Source: UBA2882 sp964619485 (GTDB lineage Bacteria; Bacillota; Clostridia; Lachnospirales; Lachnospiraceae). Taken from it: 5,930 bases of DNA. Position 1 is the stretch's first letter. The number at the start of each line of letters is the position of its first letter. Position numbers and translations under genes: made by a program. The stretch covers positions 1 to 5,930 of the forward strand of contig CAZUCI010000091.1 in assembly GCA_964619485.1 (NCBI GenBank). The letters are read 5' to 3'. Positions 1 to 5,590 of the stretch are shown in pieces. The notes beneath the pieces are model-generated. The model did no database searches, was not told the DNA's origin, and saw only the letters and a program-made list of their open reading frames with translations.

Positions 1-1
1 A

Positions 2-181
2 GATGGTATCCGCATGGTCAAGGATGCCGGAGCAGATGAAGCTGTTCTTACAATCAAGAGTCTGGAAGCATTTGCCAAAGCAGCAGATGGTCAGGCTACC
101 AAGATTATTATCCCATCAGAAATTCAGGGAATTGCAGGTCTTGCTGCAGGATTAAAAGGAATTATTACAGATCAGAAATAG
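2..181 (+). CDS. SPFH/Band 7 (stomatin-like) membrane protein, C-terminal end only
   Basis: Only the last 59 codons and the TAG stop are in the window; the start lies upstream. The visible sequence contains the stretch IKSLEAFAKAADGQATKII followed by IPSEIQGIAGLAAGLKGI, which I recognise as the conserved tail of the SPFH/Band 7/prohibitin (stomatin-slipin) family. These proteins usually have an N-terminal membrane anchor, oligomerise on the inner face of the membrane and organise membrane microdomains. None of the anchor can be checked here. The gene ends 25 nt before a strong terminator, so it is the last gene of its own transcript and probably unrelated to argF. The family call comes from motif recognition; the exact subfamily is not resolved. 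Confidence 0.8.
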   Translation, partial: DGIRMVKDAGADEAVLTIKSLEAFAKAADGQATKIIIPSEIQGIAGLAAGLKGIITDQK

Positions 182-205
182 ATTTTGTATTTGATGGAAA
201 CATGT

Positions 206-242
206 AAAAATGCCGTATCAGGAAAACTGGTGCGGCATTTTT
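206..242 (+). terminator. Strong Rho-independent terminator, probably bidirectional
   Basis: The left arm AAAAATGCCGTATCAG (206-221) pairs along its full 16 bases with CTGGTGCGGCATTTTT (227-242), using two G-U pairs and no bulge, around a GAAAA loop. The right arm ends in five T and the left arm begins with five A, so the structure can also terminate transcription on the minus strand. It sits 25 nt after the SPFH gene and separates that gene from argF. No minus-strand gene in the window needs it. Confidence 0.92.
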
Positions 243-322
243 GAATGGAGTACTGTGCTGTCGGTGGAGAACGTGGGCGCTTTTTTGAAAGGCAATGATA
301 AAAAGGAAAATGCATGACATAC

Positions 323-351
323 TTGCATGAACGTCACAGATAAGTTAAGAT
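323..351 (+). promoter_or_regulatory. Candidate sigma-A promoter for argF (weak match)
   Basis: TTGCAT at 323-328 and TAAGAT at 346-351 are separated by 17 bp and match the -35 and -10 consensus at 3/6 and 4/6 positions. A better -35 lookalike, ATGACA at 314-319, has no good -10 at normal spacing. A promoter is expected between the terminator at 206-242 and argF, so this is the best available guess. The start point would fall near 358, giving a leader of about 50 nt. Confidence 0.35.
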
Positions 352-360
352 AAATTCAAA
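343..360 (+). promoter_or_regulatory. Possible ArgR operator (ARG box) over the argF promoter
   Basis: The sequence AGTTAAGATAAATTCAAA matches about 12 of 18 positions of the Gram-positive ARG box as I remember it (CATGAATAAAAATTCAAG). The right half (ATTCA plus the A/T centre) is good; the left half is poor. It overlaps the candidate -10 box, where an arginine-responsive repressor would be expected to bind. AT-rich leaders give such matches by chance, so this is a hypothesis supported mainly by position. Confidence 0.3.
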
Positions 361-406
361 TGAAATTAAGAATGGCACTGGCCAAAACGAAGAGAGGAAC
401 TGTGAA

Positions 407-1399
407 ATGGTAGATTTAAAGGGACGTCATTTTTTAAAGTTATTGGATTATACTCCGGAGGAAATTACATATCTGTTGGACCTGGCAGCAGAATTGAAGG
501 ATAAAAAGAAAAAGGGTATTCCTGTTGATACGCTCAAAGGTAAAAATGTCGCTCTTATTTTTGAAAAAACCAGTACCAGAACAAGATGCTCCTTTGAAGT
601 GGCAGCACATGATCTTGGCATGGGCAGCACCTATCTTGACCCATCGGGCTCCCAGATTGGGAAAAAGGAAAGCATTGCAGATACTGCAAGAGTTCTCGGG
701 AGAATGTATGAGGGAATTGAGTATCGTGGCTTTGAGCAGACAATCGTGGAAGACCTGGCTAAATATGCCGGTGTTCCGGTATGGAACGGACTGACAAACG
801 AGTTTCACCCAACACAGATGCTGGCTGATCTTTTAACCATACGTGAGCATCTGGGCGAGTTGAAGGGCAAAAAGGTTGCCTACATGGGAGATGCCCGTTA
901 CAACATGGGAAATTCATGGATGGTTACCTGTGCAAAAATGGGAATGAACTTTGTGGCATGTGCACCAAAGGAATATTTTCCTGATAAGGAACTGGTAGCA
1001 ACCTGTGAGAAAATCGCCAAAGAGACCGGGGCAACCATTACCTTGACAGAGGATGCCATGGAAGGAACAAAGGATGCAGATGTCATCTATACAGATGTGT
1101 GGGTTTCCATGGGAGAGCCGGATGAAGTTTGGGAGACACGTATCAAGGAGCTTTCTCCTTATCAGGTGAACAGCAAAATCATGGGAAATGCCAGCAAAAG
1201 TGCTATCTTTATGCACTGTCTGCCAGCTTTTCATGATCTGAAAACCAAGATTGGTAAGACAATGGGCGAGAAGTTCAAAATTACAGAGATGGAAGTTACA
1301 GATGAAGTATTTGAATCGGCTCAGTCTGTAGTGTTTGATGAGGCAGAGAATCGTATGCATACAATCAAGGCAGTTATGGCAGCTACATTAGGAGCATAA
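407..1399 (+). CDS. argF: Ornithine carbamoyltransferase
   Basis: This cytoplasmic enzyme transfers the carbamoyl group of carbamoyl phosphate to L-ornithine, making citrulline and phosphate. At 330 residues it is full length for the family. Visible motifs are STRTR (56-60, carbamoyl-phosphate site), HPTQ (134-137), the GDARYNMGNS segment (161-170), D230 with SMG (234-236, ornithine site) and HCLP (270-273) with the catalytic-site Cys271. The start at 407 is supported by GAGAGGA at 392-398, about 8 nt upstream. The gene follows a strong terminator, so it probably opens the transcript. The same fold serves anabolic ArgF and catabolic ArcB. No arcA or arcC is visible, and a weak ARG box lies upstream, so I favour ArgF. 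No other arginine biosynthesis gene adjoins it here, which is mildly unusual. Confidence 0.96.
   Translation: MVDLKGRHFLKLLDYTPEEITYLLDLAAELKDKKKKGIPVDTLKGKNVALIFEKTSTRTRCSFEVAAHDLGMGSTYLDPSGSQIGKKESIADTARVLGRMYEGIEYRGFEQTIVEDLAKYAGVPVWNGLTNEFHPTQMLADLLTIREHLGELKGKKVAYMGDARYNMGNSWMVTCAKMGMNFVACAPKEYFPDKELVATCEKIAKETGATITLTEDAMEGTKDADVIYTDVWVSMGEPDEVWETRIKELSPYQVNSKIMGNASKSAIFMHCLPAFHDLKTKIGKTMGEKFKITEMEVTDEVFESAQSVVFDEAENRMHTIKAVMAATLGA
1390..1394 (+). promoter_or_regulatory. birA ribosome binding site inside the end of argF
   Basis: AGGAG at 1390-1394 lies within the last codons of argF and stands 8 nt before the birA ATG at 1403. Ribosomes finishing argF at the TAA (1397-1399) therefore sit on the birA initiation region, which suggests translational coupling. 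An in-frame TAG (1400-1402) directly follows the argF TAA, giving tandem stop codons before birA. Confidence 0.8.
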
Positions 1400-1402
1400 T
1401 AG

Positions 1403-2383
1403 ATGAAAGCAGAGATACTTGCTCTTTTACGGGAGAGCAATGGCTACATTTCCGGACAGGAGCTCTGTGAACATTTCGGAGTTTCAAGGACTGCTGTCTG
1501 GAAAGCGATGAACCAGTTAAAACAAAATGGATATGAGATAGAGGCTGTTTCCAACAAAGGTTACCGTCTGGTGGGACAGGATGATATCTTTAATTTCAAC
1601 GAGATAGAGAGCCGCATGGATACCAGATGGGCAGGAAAACCTCTTTATTTTAAAGAACTGACGGGATCTACCAACATAGATGCCAAGCAGCTGCTGGAAA
1701 ACGGAGCGCCCCAGGGTGTTCTTGTTGTGGCAGCAGAACAGAATCAGGGAAGAGGCAGAAGAGGACGGGTATGGCAGTCTCCGGAGGGAACGACCATTTC
1801 CATGTCTTTGGGTCTAAGGCCCAATTATGCGCCGGATTATGCACCCATGGTTACCCTGATTGATGCCATGGCAATCGCAGCGGCAGTCAGGGAGCTTTAC
1901 CAGCTTTCTGCCAAAATCAAATGGCCCAATGATGTGGTCATCAATGGGAAAAAGATTTGTGGAATTCTCACGGAGATGAGCGCAGAAACCGGTTATATTC
2001 AGTATGTTGTAATTGGAACCGGAATCAACGTCAACATCAGGGAGTTTCCGGATGAAATCAAAGATATGGCAACGTCCATCTGCTTAGAGACAGGGGAGAA
2101 GGTAATGCGTGCCCCGCTGGTTGCCAAGTCTATGGAACATTTTGAAAAATACTATGATAAATTTTTACAGACCATGGATTTATCCCTTTTACAGGATGAA
2201 TACAATGAGCTTCTTGTAAACCTGGATAAGGAAGTCAGGGTTTTAGATCCCCAGGGTACCTATGAAGGAATTGCCAGAGGTATTGATGAAAAGGGCCAGC
2301 TTTTGGTGGAAAGACCCGATGGAAGAATCGAAAAGGTCTATGCCGGTGAGGTCAGCGTCCGCGGTATGTACGGATATGTATAA
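1403..2383 (+). CDS. birA: Bifunctional biotin-[acetyl-CoA carboxylase] ligase / biotin operon repressor
   Basis: BirA activates biotin with ATP to biotinyl-5'-AMP and attaches it to a lysine of biotin-carrier proteins such as AccB. Versions with a DNA-binding domain also repress biotin synthesis or uptake genes. The 326 residues show an N-terminal winged helix-turn-helix (about 5-58, with recognition-helix sequence GVSRTAVWKAMNQL). The catalytic domain follows with GSTN (88-91), the biotin/AMP loop GRGRRGR (116-122), KWPND (173-177), NGKKICGILTEM (181-192) and GTGINVN (205-211). A small SH3-like C-terminal domain spans roughly 275-326. The helix-turn-helix indicates a bifunctional (group II) enzyme. 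The start is fixed by the SD inside argF. I saw no BirA operator or biotin gene in the window, so its regulatory targets lie elsewhere. Confidence 0.96.
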   Translation: MKAEILALLRESNGYISGQELCEHFGVSRTAVWKAMNQLKQNGYEIEAVSNKGYRLVGQDDIFNFNEIESRMDTRWAGKPLYFKELTGSTNIDAKQLLENGAPQGVLVVAAEQNQGRGRRGRVWQSPEGTTISMSLGLRPNYAPDYAPMVTLIDAMAIAAAVRELYQLSAKIKWPNDVVINGKKICGILTEMSAETGYIQYVVIGTGINVNIREFPDEIKDMATSICLETGEKVMRAPLVAKSMEHFEKYYDKFLQTMDLSLLQDEYNELLVNLDKEVRVLDPQGTYEGIARGIDEKGQLLVERPDGRIEKVYAGEVSVRGMYGYV

Positions 2384-2406
2384 TTTTTGAAAAAAGAGGA
2401 AGAACA

Positions 2407-2778
2407 ATGGCAGAGAACGAAGAAGGAAAGCTTCAGGATGGGCGCCAGGTTTTGTGTGCCGCAAATAAATATGAGATGAAATATTTTTTTAATAAGACCT
2501 TTGCAGCTCTTCCGGAGTCCATTCAGAACGAACTGCATGTAATTAGTGTTTTATATGCACAGGAAGTGGGAGGAATCTTTAAGATTCTTTTTGAAGAAAA
2601 TGGCGAGGTAGAAATAGAGACGGAGGCTGCAGAGGATGATTTCCTGTATGATGAGATTTCAGCGGGACTTATGGTAGCGGAAATTAAACGAAGCAGACAG
2701 GAGTTGTTTGAATCGCTGAGCTTATTTTATAAGGTCTTTATCTTAAAAGAAAACCCCGGCGATTTGATAGAAGAATAG
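2407..2778 (+). CDS. Conserved-looking hypothetical protein, possibly DUF6145 family
   Basis: The 123-residue product has no signal peptide or membrane segment and is acidic, especially between residues 60 and 85. After a short charged N-terminus the sequence has VLCAANKYEMKYFFN (about 17-31), a middle segment ALPESIQNELHVISVLYAQE with GGIFKILFEENGE, an acidic DDFLYDEI motif (77-84) and a C-terminal helix (RQELFESLSLFYKVFIL). From memory this resembles small Lachnospiraceae proteins filed as DUF6145; I could not verify that, and no biochemical function is known to me. The start is supported by AGAGGA at 2395-2400, 6 nt upstream. It lies 23 nt after birA and 37 nt before coaX, so it is very likely cotranscribed with them. 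Any role in cofactor metabolism would be a guess from position alone. Confidence 0.85.
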   Translation: MAENEEGKLQDGRQVLCAANKYEMKYFFNKTFAALPESIQNELHVISVLYAQEVGGIFKILFEENGEVEIETEAAEDDFLYDEISAGLMVAEIKRSRQELFESLSLFYKVFILKENPGDLIEE

Positions 2779-2815
2779 CTTCCTGGCAGATAGAGGCAAA
2801 TCAAAGATAAAAGAA

Positions 2816-3607
2816 ATGGCAGGCATGAGGAAAATGATTTTAACGATTGATGTAGGAAATACCAATATCACTTTTGGCGTTTATGAAAAAGAAAAATTAA
2901 AAACAACCTTTCGTATGACTACAAAGCTTCCGAGAACTTCGGATGAATACGGGATCCTCATTAGAGAAATGCTGACGGCAAATGGAATTAAGGTGGAAGA
3001 AATAGATGGCAGTATCATTGCCAGTGTTGTGCCTAACATTATGCATGCGCTGGAGGGGGCCATGGCAAAATATATTGGCAGCAGGCCGATTATTGTGGGC
3101 CCTGGCGTAAAAACCGGAATTAAAATAGCCACAGAGAATCCAAGAGAAATTGGAGCGGACCGTATTGTTGATCTGGTAGCAGGGTATGAAAAATACGGAG
3201 GGCCGGTACTGGTTTTGGATTTTGGAACGGCAACGACCTATGATCTGATTACAGAGGATGGCAAATTCACGACAGGTATTACAGCGCCTGGAATCCACAT
3301 TTCGGCAAAAGCACTGTGGGAGGATACCGCAAAGCTTCCTGAAATCGAGATAAAGAAACCAAAGTCCATACTTGCAGGAGAGACCATCAGCAGTATGCAG
3401 GCTGGTCTTGTATATGGGCAGATTGGGCAGACCGAATATATCATTGCACAGGTAAAAAAAGAGACAGGCTTAGATAACCTGTTGGTTGTTGCGACAGGTG
3501 GTCTTGGAAGAATTATTGCAGATGAGACAGATGCAATTAATGTCTATGACCCGCAGCTTACGCTGGACGGACTTCGCCTGATTTATGAAAGAAATGCCAA
3601 GAGGTAA
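2816..3607 (+). CDS. coaX: Type III pantothenate kinase
   Basis: CoaX phosphorylates pantothenate with ATP, the first step of coenzyme A synthesis. Type III enzymes belong to the ASKHA (acetate/sugar kinase-Hsp70-actin) fold and need a monovalent cation such as K+. Visible motifs are the phosphate-binding DVGNTN (12-17), PGVKTGIKI (96-104), GADR (113-116, with the presumed catalytic Asp115), LDFGTATTYD (134-143, with Asp135 as a likely cation ligand), GITAPGIHISAKAL (154-167) and ATGGLG (226-231). The start is uncertain. ATG codons occur at 2816, 2825 and 2834, and family members usually begin about two residues before IDVGNTN, which favours 2834 (257 residues). None has an ideal SD: AGAGG at 2792-2796 is too far from 2816, and GAGG at 2827-2830 is too close to 2834. 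The dus gene follows 94 nt later, after a repeat array. Confidence 0.94.
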   Translation: MAGMRKMILTIDVGNTNITFGVYEKEKLKTTFRMTTKLPRTSDEYGILIREMLTANGIKVEEIDGSIIASVVPNIMHALEGAMAKYIGSRPIIVGPGVKTGIKIATENPREIGADRIVDLVAGYEKYGGPVLVLDFGTATTYDLITEDGKFTTGITAPGIHISAKALWEDTAKLPEIEIKKPKSILAGETISSMQAGLVYGQIGQTEYIIAQVKKETGLDNLLVVATGGLGRIIADETDAINVYDPQLTLDGLRLIYERNAKR

Positions 3608-3634
3608 TGCAAAAAGAAATACAGGAAGTAATAT

Positions 3635-3693
3635 GAAAAGGTAGTACAAAAAGGTAGTACAAAAAGGTAGTACAAAAAGGTAGTACAAAAAGG
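3635..3693 (+). repeat. 13-bp tandem repeat, about 4.5 copies, ending in the dus ribosome binding site
   Basis: The unit AAAAAGGTAGTAC occurs at 3635-3647 (first base G instead of A), 3648-3660, 3661-3673 and 3674-3686. A partial copy, AAAAAGG, at 3687-3693 follows. Copies two to four are identical. Each copy carries an SD-like AAAGG and a TAG triplet. The partial copy, continued by the next base, forms AAGGA (3690-3694), the probable SD of dus, 7 nt before its ATG. Copy number could change by replication slippage. Confidence 0.97.
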
Positions 3694-3701
3694 ATGGAAT
3701 T

Positions 3702-4670
3702 ATGAAGCCATTAAAAATAGGGACTTTGACCTTGGAACGTCCTATCATTTTAGCACCGATGGCAGGGGTAACAGACCTGCCATTTCGCCTTCTCTGTAAG
3801 GAAAAGGGGGCGGAGCTTCTGTGCATGGAGATGGTGAGTGCCAAGGCCATTTTTTATAATAACAAAAACACCGAGAGCCTGATGGAGGTTCATCCGGACG
3901 AAAGACCGGTTTCCCTGCAGCTGTTTGGCTCAGACCCACAGATTATGGCTGATATGGCCAGGCGGATTGAAGACAGACCCTTTGATATTCTGGATGTCAA
4001 TATGGGATGCCCTGTTCCAAAGGTAGTAAACAATGGAGAGGGATCAGCTCTTATGAAAAATCCAAAGCTTGTGGAACAGATTCTTTCTTCCATGGTGAAG
4101 GCCACAAAGAAACCGGTTACTGTCAAAATCAGGAAGGGCTTTGATGATGAGCATGTCAATGCAGTTGAGATTGCAAAGATTGCTGAGAGTTGTGGTGTTG
4201 CGGCTGTTGCTGTGCATGGACGAACCAGGGAACAGTATTATAGTGGAAAAGCGGACTGGGACATTATCAGACAGGTGAAAGAGGCAATCAGCATTCCCCT
4301 TATCGGAAATGGAGATATTACAGATCCAATCAGTGCCAGGGCTATGATTGATGAGACAGGCTGCGATGGGATTATGATTGCAAGAGCCACAAGAGGTAAT
4401 CCATGGATTTTCGGACAGATTGCAGAGTATCTGGAAAAGGGTGTTATGCCACAGCCCGTGGACAGGGAAGAAATGCGGAGGACCATATTGCGCCACGCAG
4501 ATCTTATGGTGCAGTATAAGGGAGAGTATCTTGCAATTCGTGAGATGCGTAAGCATATTGCCTGGTATACAACGGGGATGCCACACTCGGCCAGATTCCG
4601 CGGCATGATCAACGAGATGGAGACTCTGGAGCAGCTGAAGGACAGTGTAAACAGACTTTTTGAGGCTTAG
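3702..4670 (+). CDS. dusB: tRNA-dihydrouridine synthase, DusB/NifR3 type
   Basis: This flavoenzyme uses FMN and NADPH to reduce specific uridines in the D-loop of tRNA to dihydrouridine. The 322 residues fit the usual length. The TIM-barrel domain shows APMAGVTD (18-25, FMN site), SLQLFG (71-76), NMGCPVPKV (100-108) with catalytic Cys103, VKIRKGF (141-147, FMN-binding lysine), HGRT (172-175), GNGDI (202-206) and ARATRGNPWIF (227-237). A C-terminal helical tRNA-binding domain follows, including EMRKHIAWY (281-289). The start at 3702 is supported by AAGGA at 3690-3694, which grows out of the tandem repeat. It sits after coaX and before an unknown gene and greA, an order typical of Firmicutes core regions near lysS. 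Subfamily naming (DusB rather than another bacterial Dus) rests on overall similarity to the NifR3 group, so the symbol is less certain than the function. Confidence 0.94.
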   Translation: MKPLKIGTLTLERPIILAPMAGVTDLPFRLLCKEKGAELLCMEMVSAKAIFYNNKNTESLMEVHPDERPVSLQLFGSDPQIMADMARRIEDRPFDILDVNMGCPVPKVVNNGEGSALMKNPKLVEQILSSMVKATKKPVTVKIRKGFDDEHVNAVEIAKIAESCGVAAVAVHGRTREQYYSGKADWDIIRQVKEAISIPLIGNGDITDPISARAMIDETGCDGIMIARATRGNPWIFGQIAEYLEKGVMPQPVDREEMRRTILRHADLMVQYKGEYLAIREMRKHIAWYTTGMPHSARFRGMINEMETLEQLKDSVNRLFEA

Positions 4671-4724
4671 CATGACCTTGGAAGGGATAGGCATACTTCC
4701 CGTGAGAATGTCATATCTTTTCCT

Positions 4725-5537
4725 ATGGAAAAAGAAAAAGAGTTTGAAAAAAAAGAAGAAAATACAGATTCCACTCCCTTTGAGCGTATGATTTGTTTCC
4801 TGCCGGAAAAAAAGCTGGCAGGAAATTTTTGCGTTCAGCTTGTACAGATTTTGCGGTACAAATATCAGGAAAAAAATTCTTTTATCATAGAAGAAAAGAA
4901 TCGAAAATTTATTTTTGTAGCAGACTATGAAACTGTGAAGGGCAGCAGCCTGAGGGAAAAGCTTTATGAGAAGGCACTGCAATATAGGCGAAATCGCTTT
5001 CTTCGACGGGAGGAACAAAGTACCGGAGGAAAGCTTTTTGCCCATGTGATGAAGCATGAACAGGATTATCCCCAGGTTCTCTATGGATATTTTGCACAGG
5101 CTTTTTTGCAGAAGCAGTATTATGGGAAACGCACCAGGTTTGTGATGATTGCGGGGGAGTGCCTGTCACCGGGAACCTTAGGCAGTTTAATTATGGAAAT
5201 GCTGGGCAAGGTGAATTATCTGAGTGTCTTTCTGGGGGAGGATGCAGATGAGGAACTGTATCGTGAGGCGTTGGCGGAGCTTTTTGATTATGCGGAGGAG
5301 GAGTATGGACTTTTGCTGGAGCTCACCAGGCAGAAAAGTGTGCTGCAGGCTGCGGATGTGATTCTGGATGGAAGCAGGTTTCCGGTCAGAATAAGAGGAA
5401 AGAACGGGAAAACACTTTCTTATTTACTAATGGATGACAACAGGAAGAAGCAAAAGAGCCTGAAACATATAAAAGCCGGAATTGCCCTTGAATCATGGGG
5501 TAAGTGCCTTGACAGAGCTTTTCATAATAAGGTATAA
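4725..5537 (+). CDS. Uncharacterised 270-residue protein between dus and greA
   Basis: I do not recognise this protein. It appears soluble, with no signal peptide or membrane segment. The N-terminus (1-13) is almost all Lys and Glu. Residues 20-70 alternate hydrophobic strands and helices (RMICFLPEKKLAG, then FIFVADYETVKGSSLREKL). A basic stretch (YRRNRFLRREE, 87-97) follows. The second half has a beta-alpha rhythm: RFVMIAGECLSPGTLGSLIM (138-157), VNYLSVFLGEDADEELYREAL (163-183, strand then acidic helix) and a later strand AADVILDG (209-216), loosely like a Rossmann fold. That fold call is weak inference. ATG 4725 is the first standard start after the dus stop, yet no SD precedes it; the sequence just upstream (TCATATCTTTTCCT) is pyrimidine-rich. 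A terminator-like hairpin lies at codons 25-34 and three A7-A8 runs fall in the first 51 codons. Its stop codon lies inside the greA -10 box. Confidence 0.85.
   Translation: MEKEKEFEKKEENTDSTPFERMICFLPEKKLAGNFCVQLVQILRYKYQEKNSFIIEEKNRKFIFVADYETVKGSSLREKLYEKALQYRRNRFLRREEQSTGGKLFAHVMKHEQDYPQVLYGYFAQAFLQKQYYGKRTRFVMIAGECLSPGTLGSLIMEMLGKVNYLSVFLGEDADEELYREALAELFDYAEEEYGLLLELTRQKSVLQAADVILDGSRFPVRIRGKNGKTLSYLLMDDNRKKQKSLKHIKAGIALESWGKCLDRAFHNKV
4796..4830 (+). other. Terminator-like hairpin inside the 270-residue gene
   Basis: TTTCCTGCCGG (4796-4806) pairs with CTGGCAGGAAA (4815-4825) over 11 bp with one G-U pair, around the loop AAAAAAAG. Five T follow at 4826-4830. The shape is that of an intrinsic terminator, but it lies about 70 nt inside the coding sequence, over codons for FLPEKKLAGNF. 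It could act as an attenuator when translation is poor, which would fit the missing SD, or it could be a by-product of codon choice. The geometry is clear; the function is not shown. Confidence 0.4.
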
Positions 5538-5538
5538 T
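5509..5538 (+). promoter_or_regulatory. Perfect-consensus sigma-A promoter for greA
   Basis: TTGACA (5509-5514) and TATAAT (5533-5538) are exact matches to the -35 and -10 consensus, separated by 18 bp. The promoter is embedded in the last codons of the upstream gene, and that gene's TAA stop (5535-5537) lies within the -10 box. Transcription would start near 5545, giving a greA leader of about 45 nt. This should make greA largely independent of the upstream transcript. Confidence 0.88.
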
Positions 5539-5590
5539 ACCATAGTTAATTGGGGTAGTGTACCTACAACCATAGAAAGAAGGAAATCTC

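Noticed and set aside
243..406. A structured riboswitch or T-box in the argF leader
   Set aside because: I found no long stem, no antiterminator/terminator pair and no T-box-like sequence; the region is short and AT-rich.
914..1360. Minus-strand open frame of 148 codons inside argF
   Set aside because: It is fully antisense to argF, is rich in Cys and His, and has no recognisable domain.
407..1399. Catabolic ornithine carbamoyltransferase (arcB) of an arginine deiminase operon
   Set aside because: No arcA, arcC or arginine/ornithine antiporter gene is visible in the window. Sequence motifs do not separate ArgF from ArcB, so the biosynthetic name was kept with that caveat.
1403..2383. A BirA operator controlling this operon
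   Set aside because: I looked for a pair of GTTAAC-like half sites in the spacers and saw none.
3470..3850. Minus-strand open frame of 126 codons whose product contains a repeated Leu/Phe/Tyr segment
   Set aside because: The repetition is just the 13-bp tandem repeat read backwards, and the rest lies opposite coaX and dus.
4672..4714. Short inverted repeats (GGAAG/CTTCC with an 11-nt loop, and ATGAC/GTCAT outside it) between dus and the next gene
   Set aside because: The stems are only 5 bp, are interrupted by unpaired bases and have no T run, so this is neither a terminator nor a convincing riboswitch.
4044..5057. A 337-codon open frame on the minus strand, opposite dus and the 270-residue gene
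   Set aside because: It is antisense to a well-conserved Dus enzyme, its product is rich in Phe, His and Cys with Phe runs that mirror Lys/Glu codons on the plus strand, and no protein family motif is visible. It is a shadow frame.
5548..5570. Small hairpin GTAG/CTAC in the greA leader, and its likeness to the GGTAGTAC part of the repeat before dus
   Set aside because: The stem is 4 bp and the shared bases are too few to distinguish from chance.
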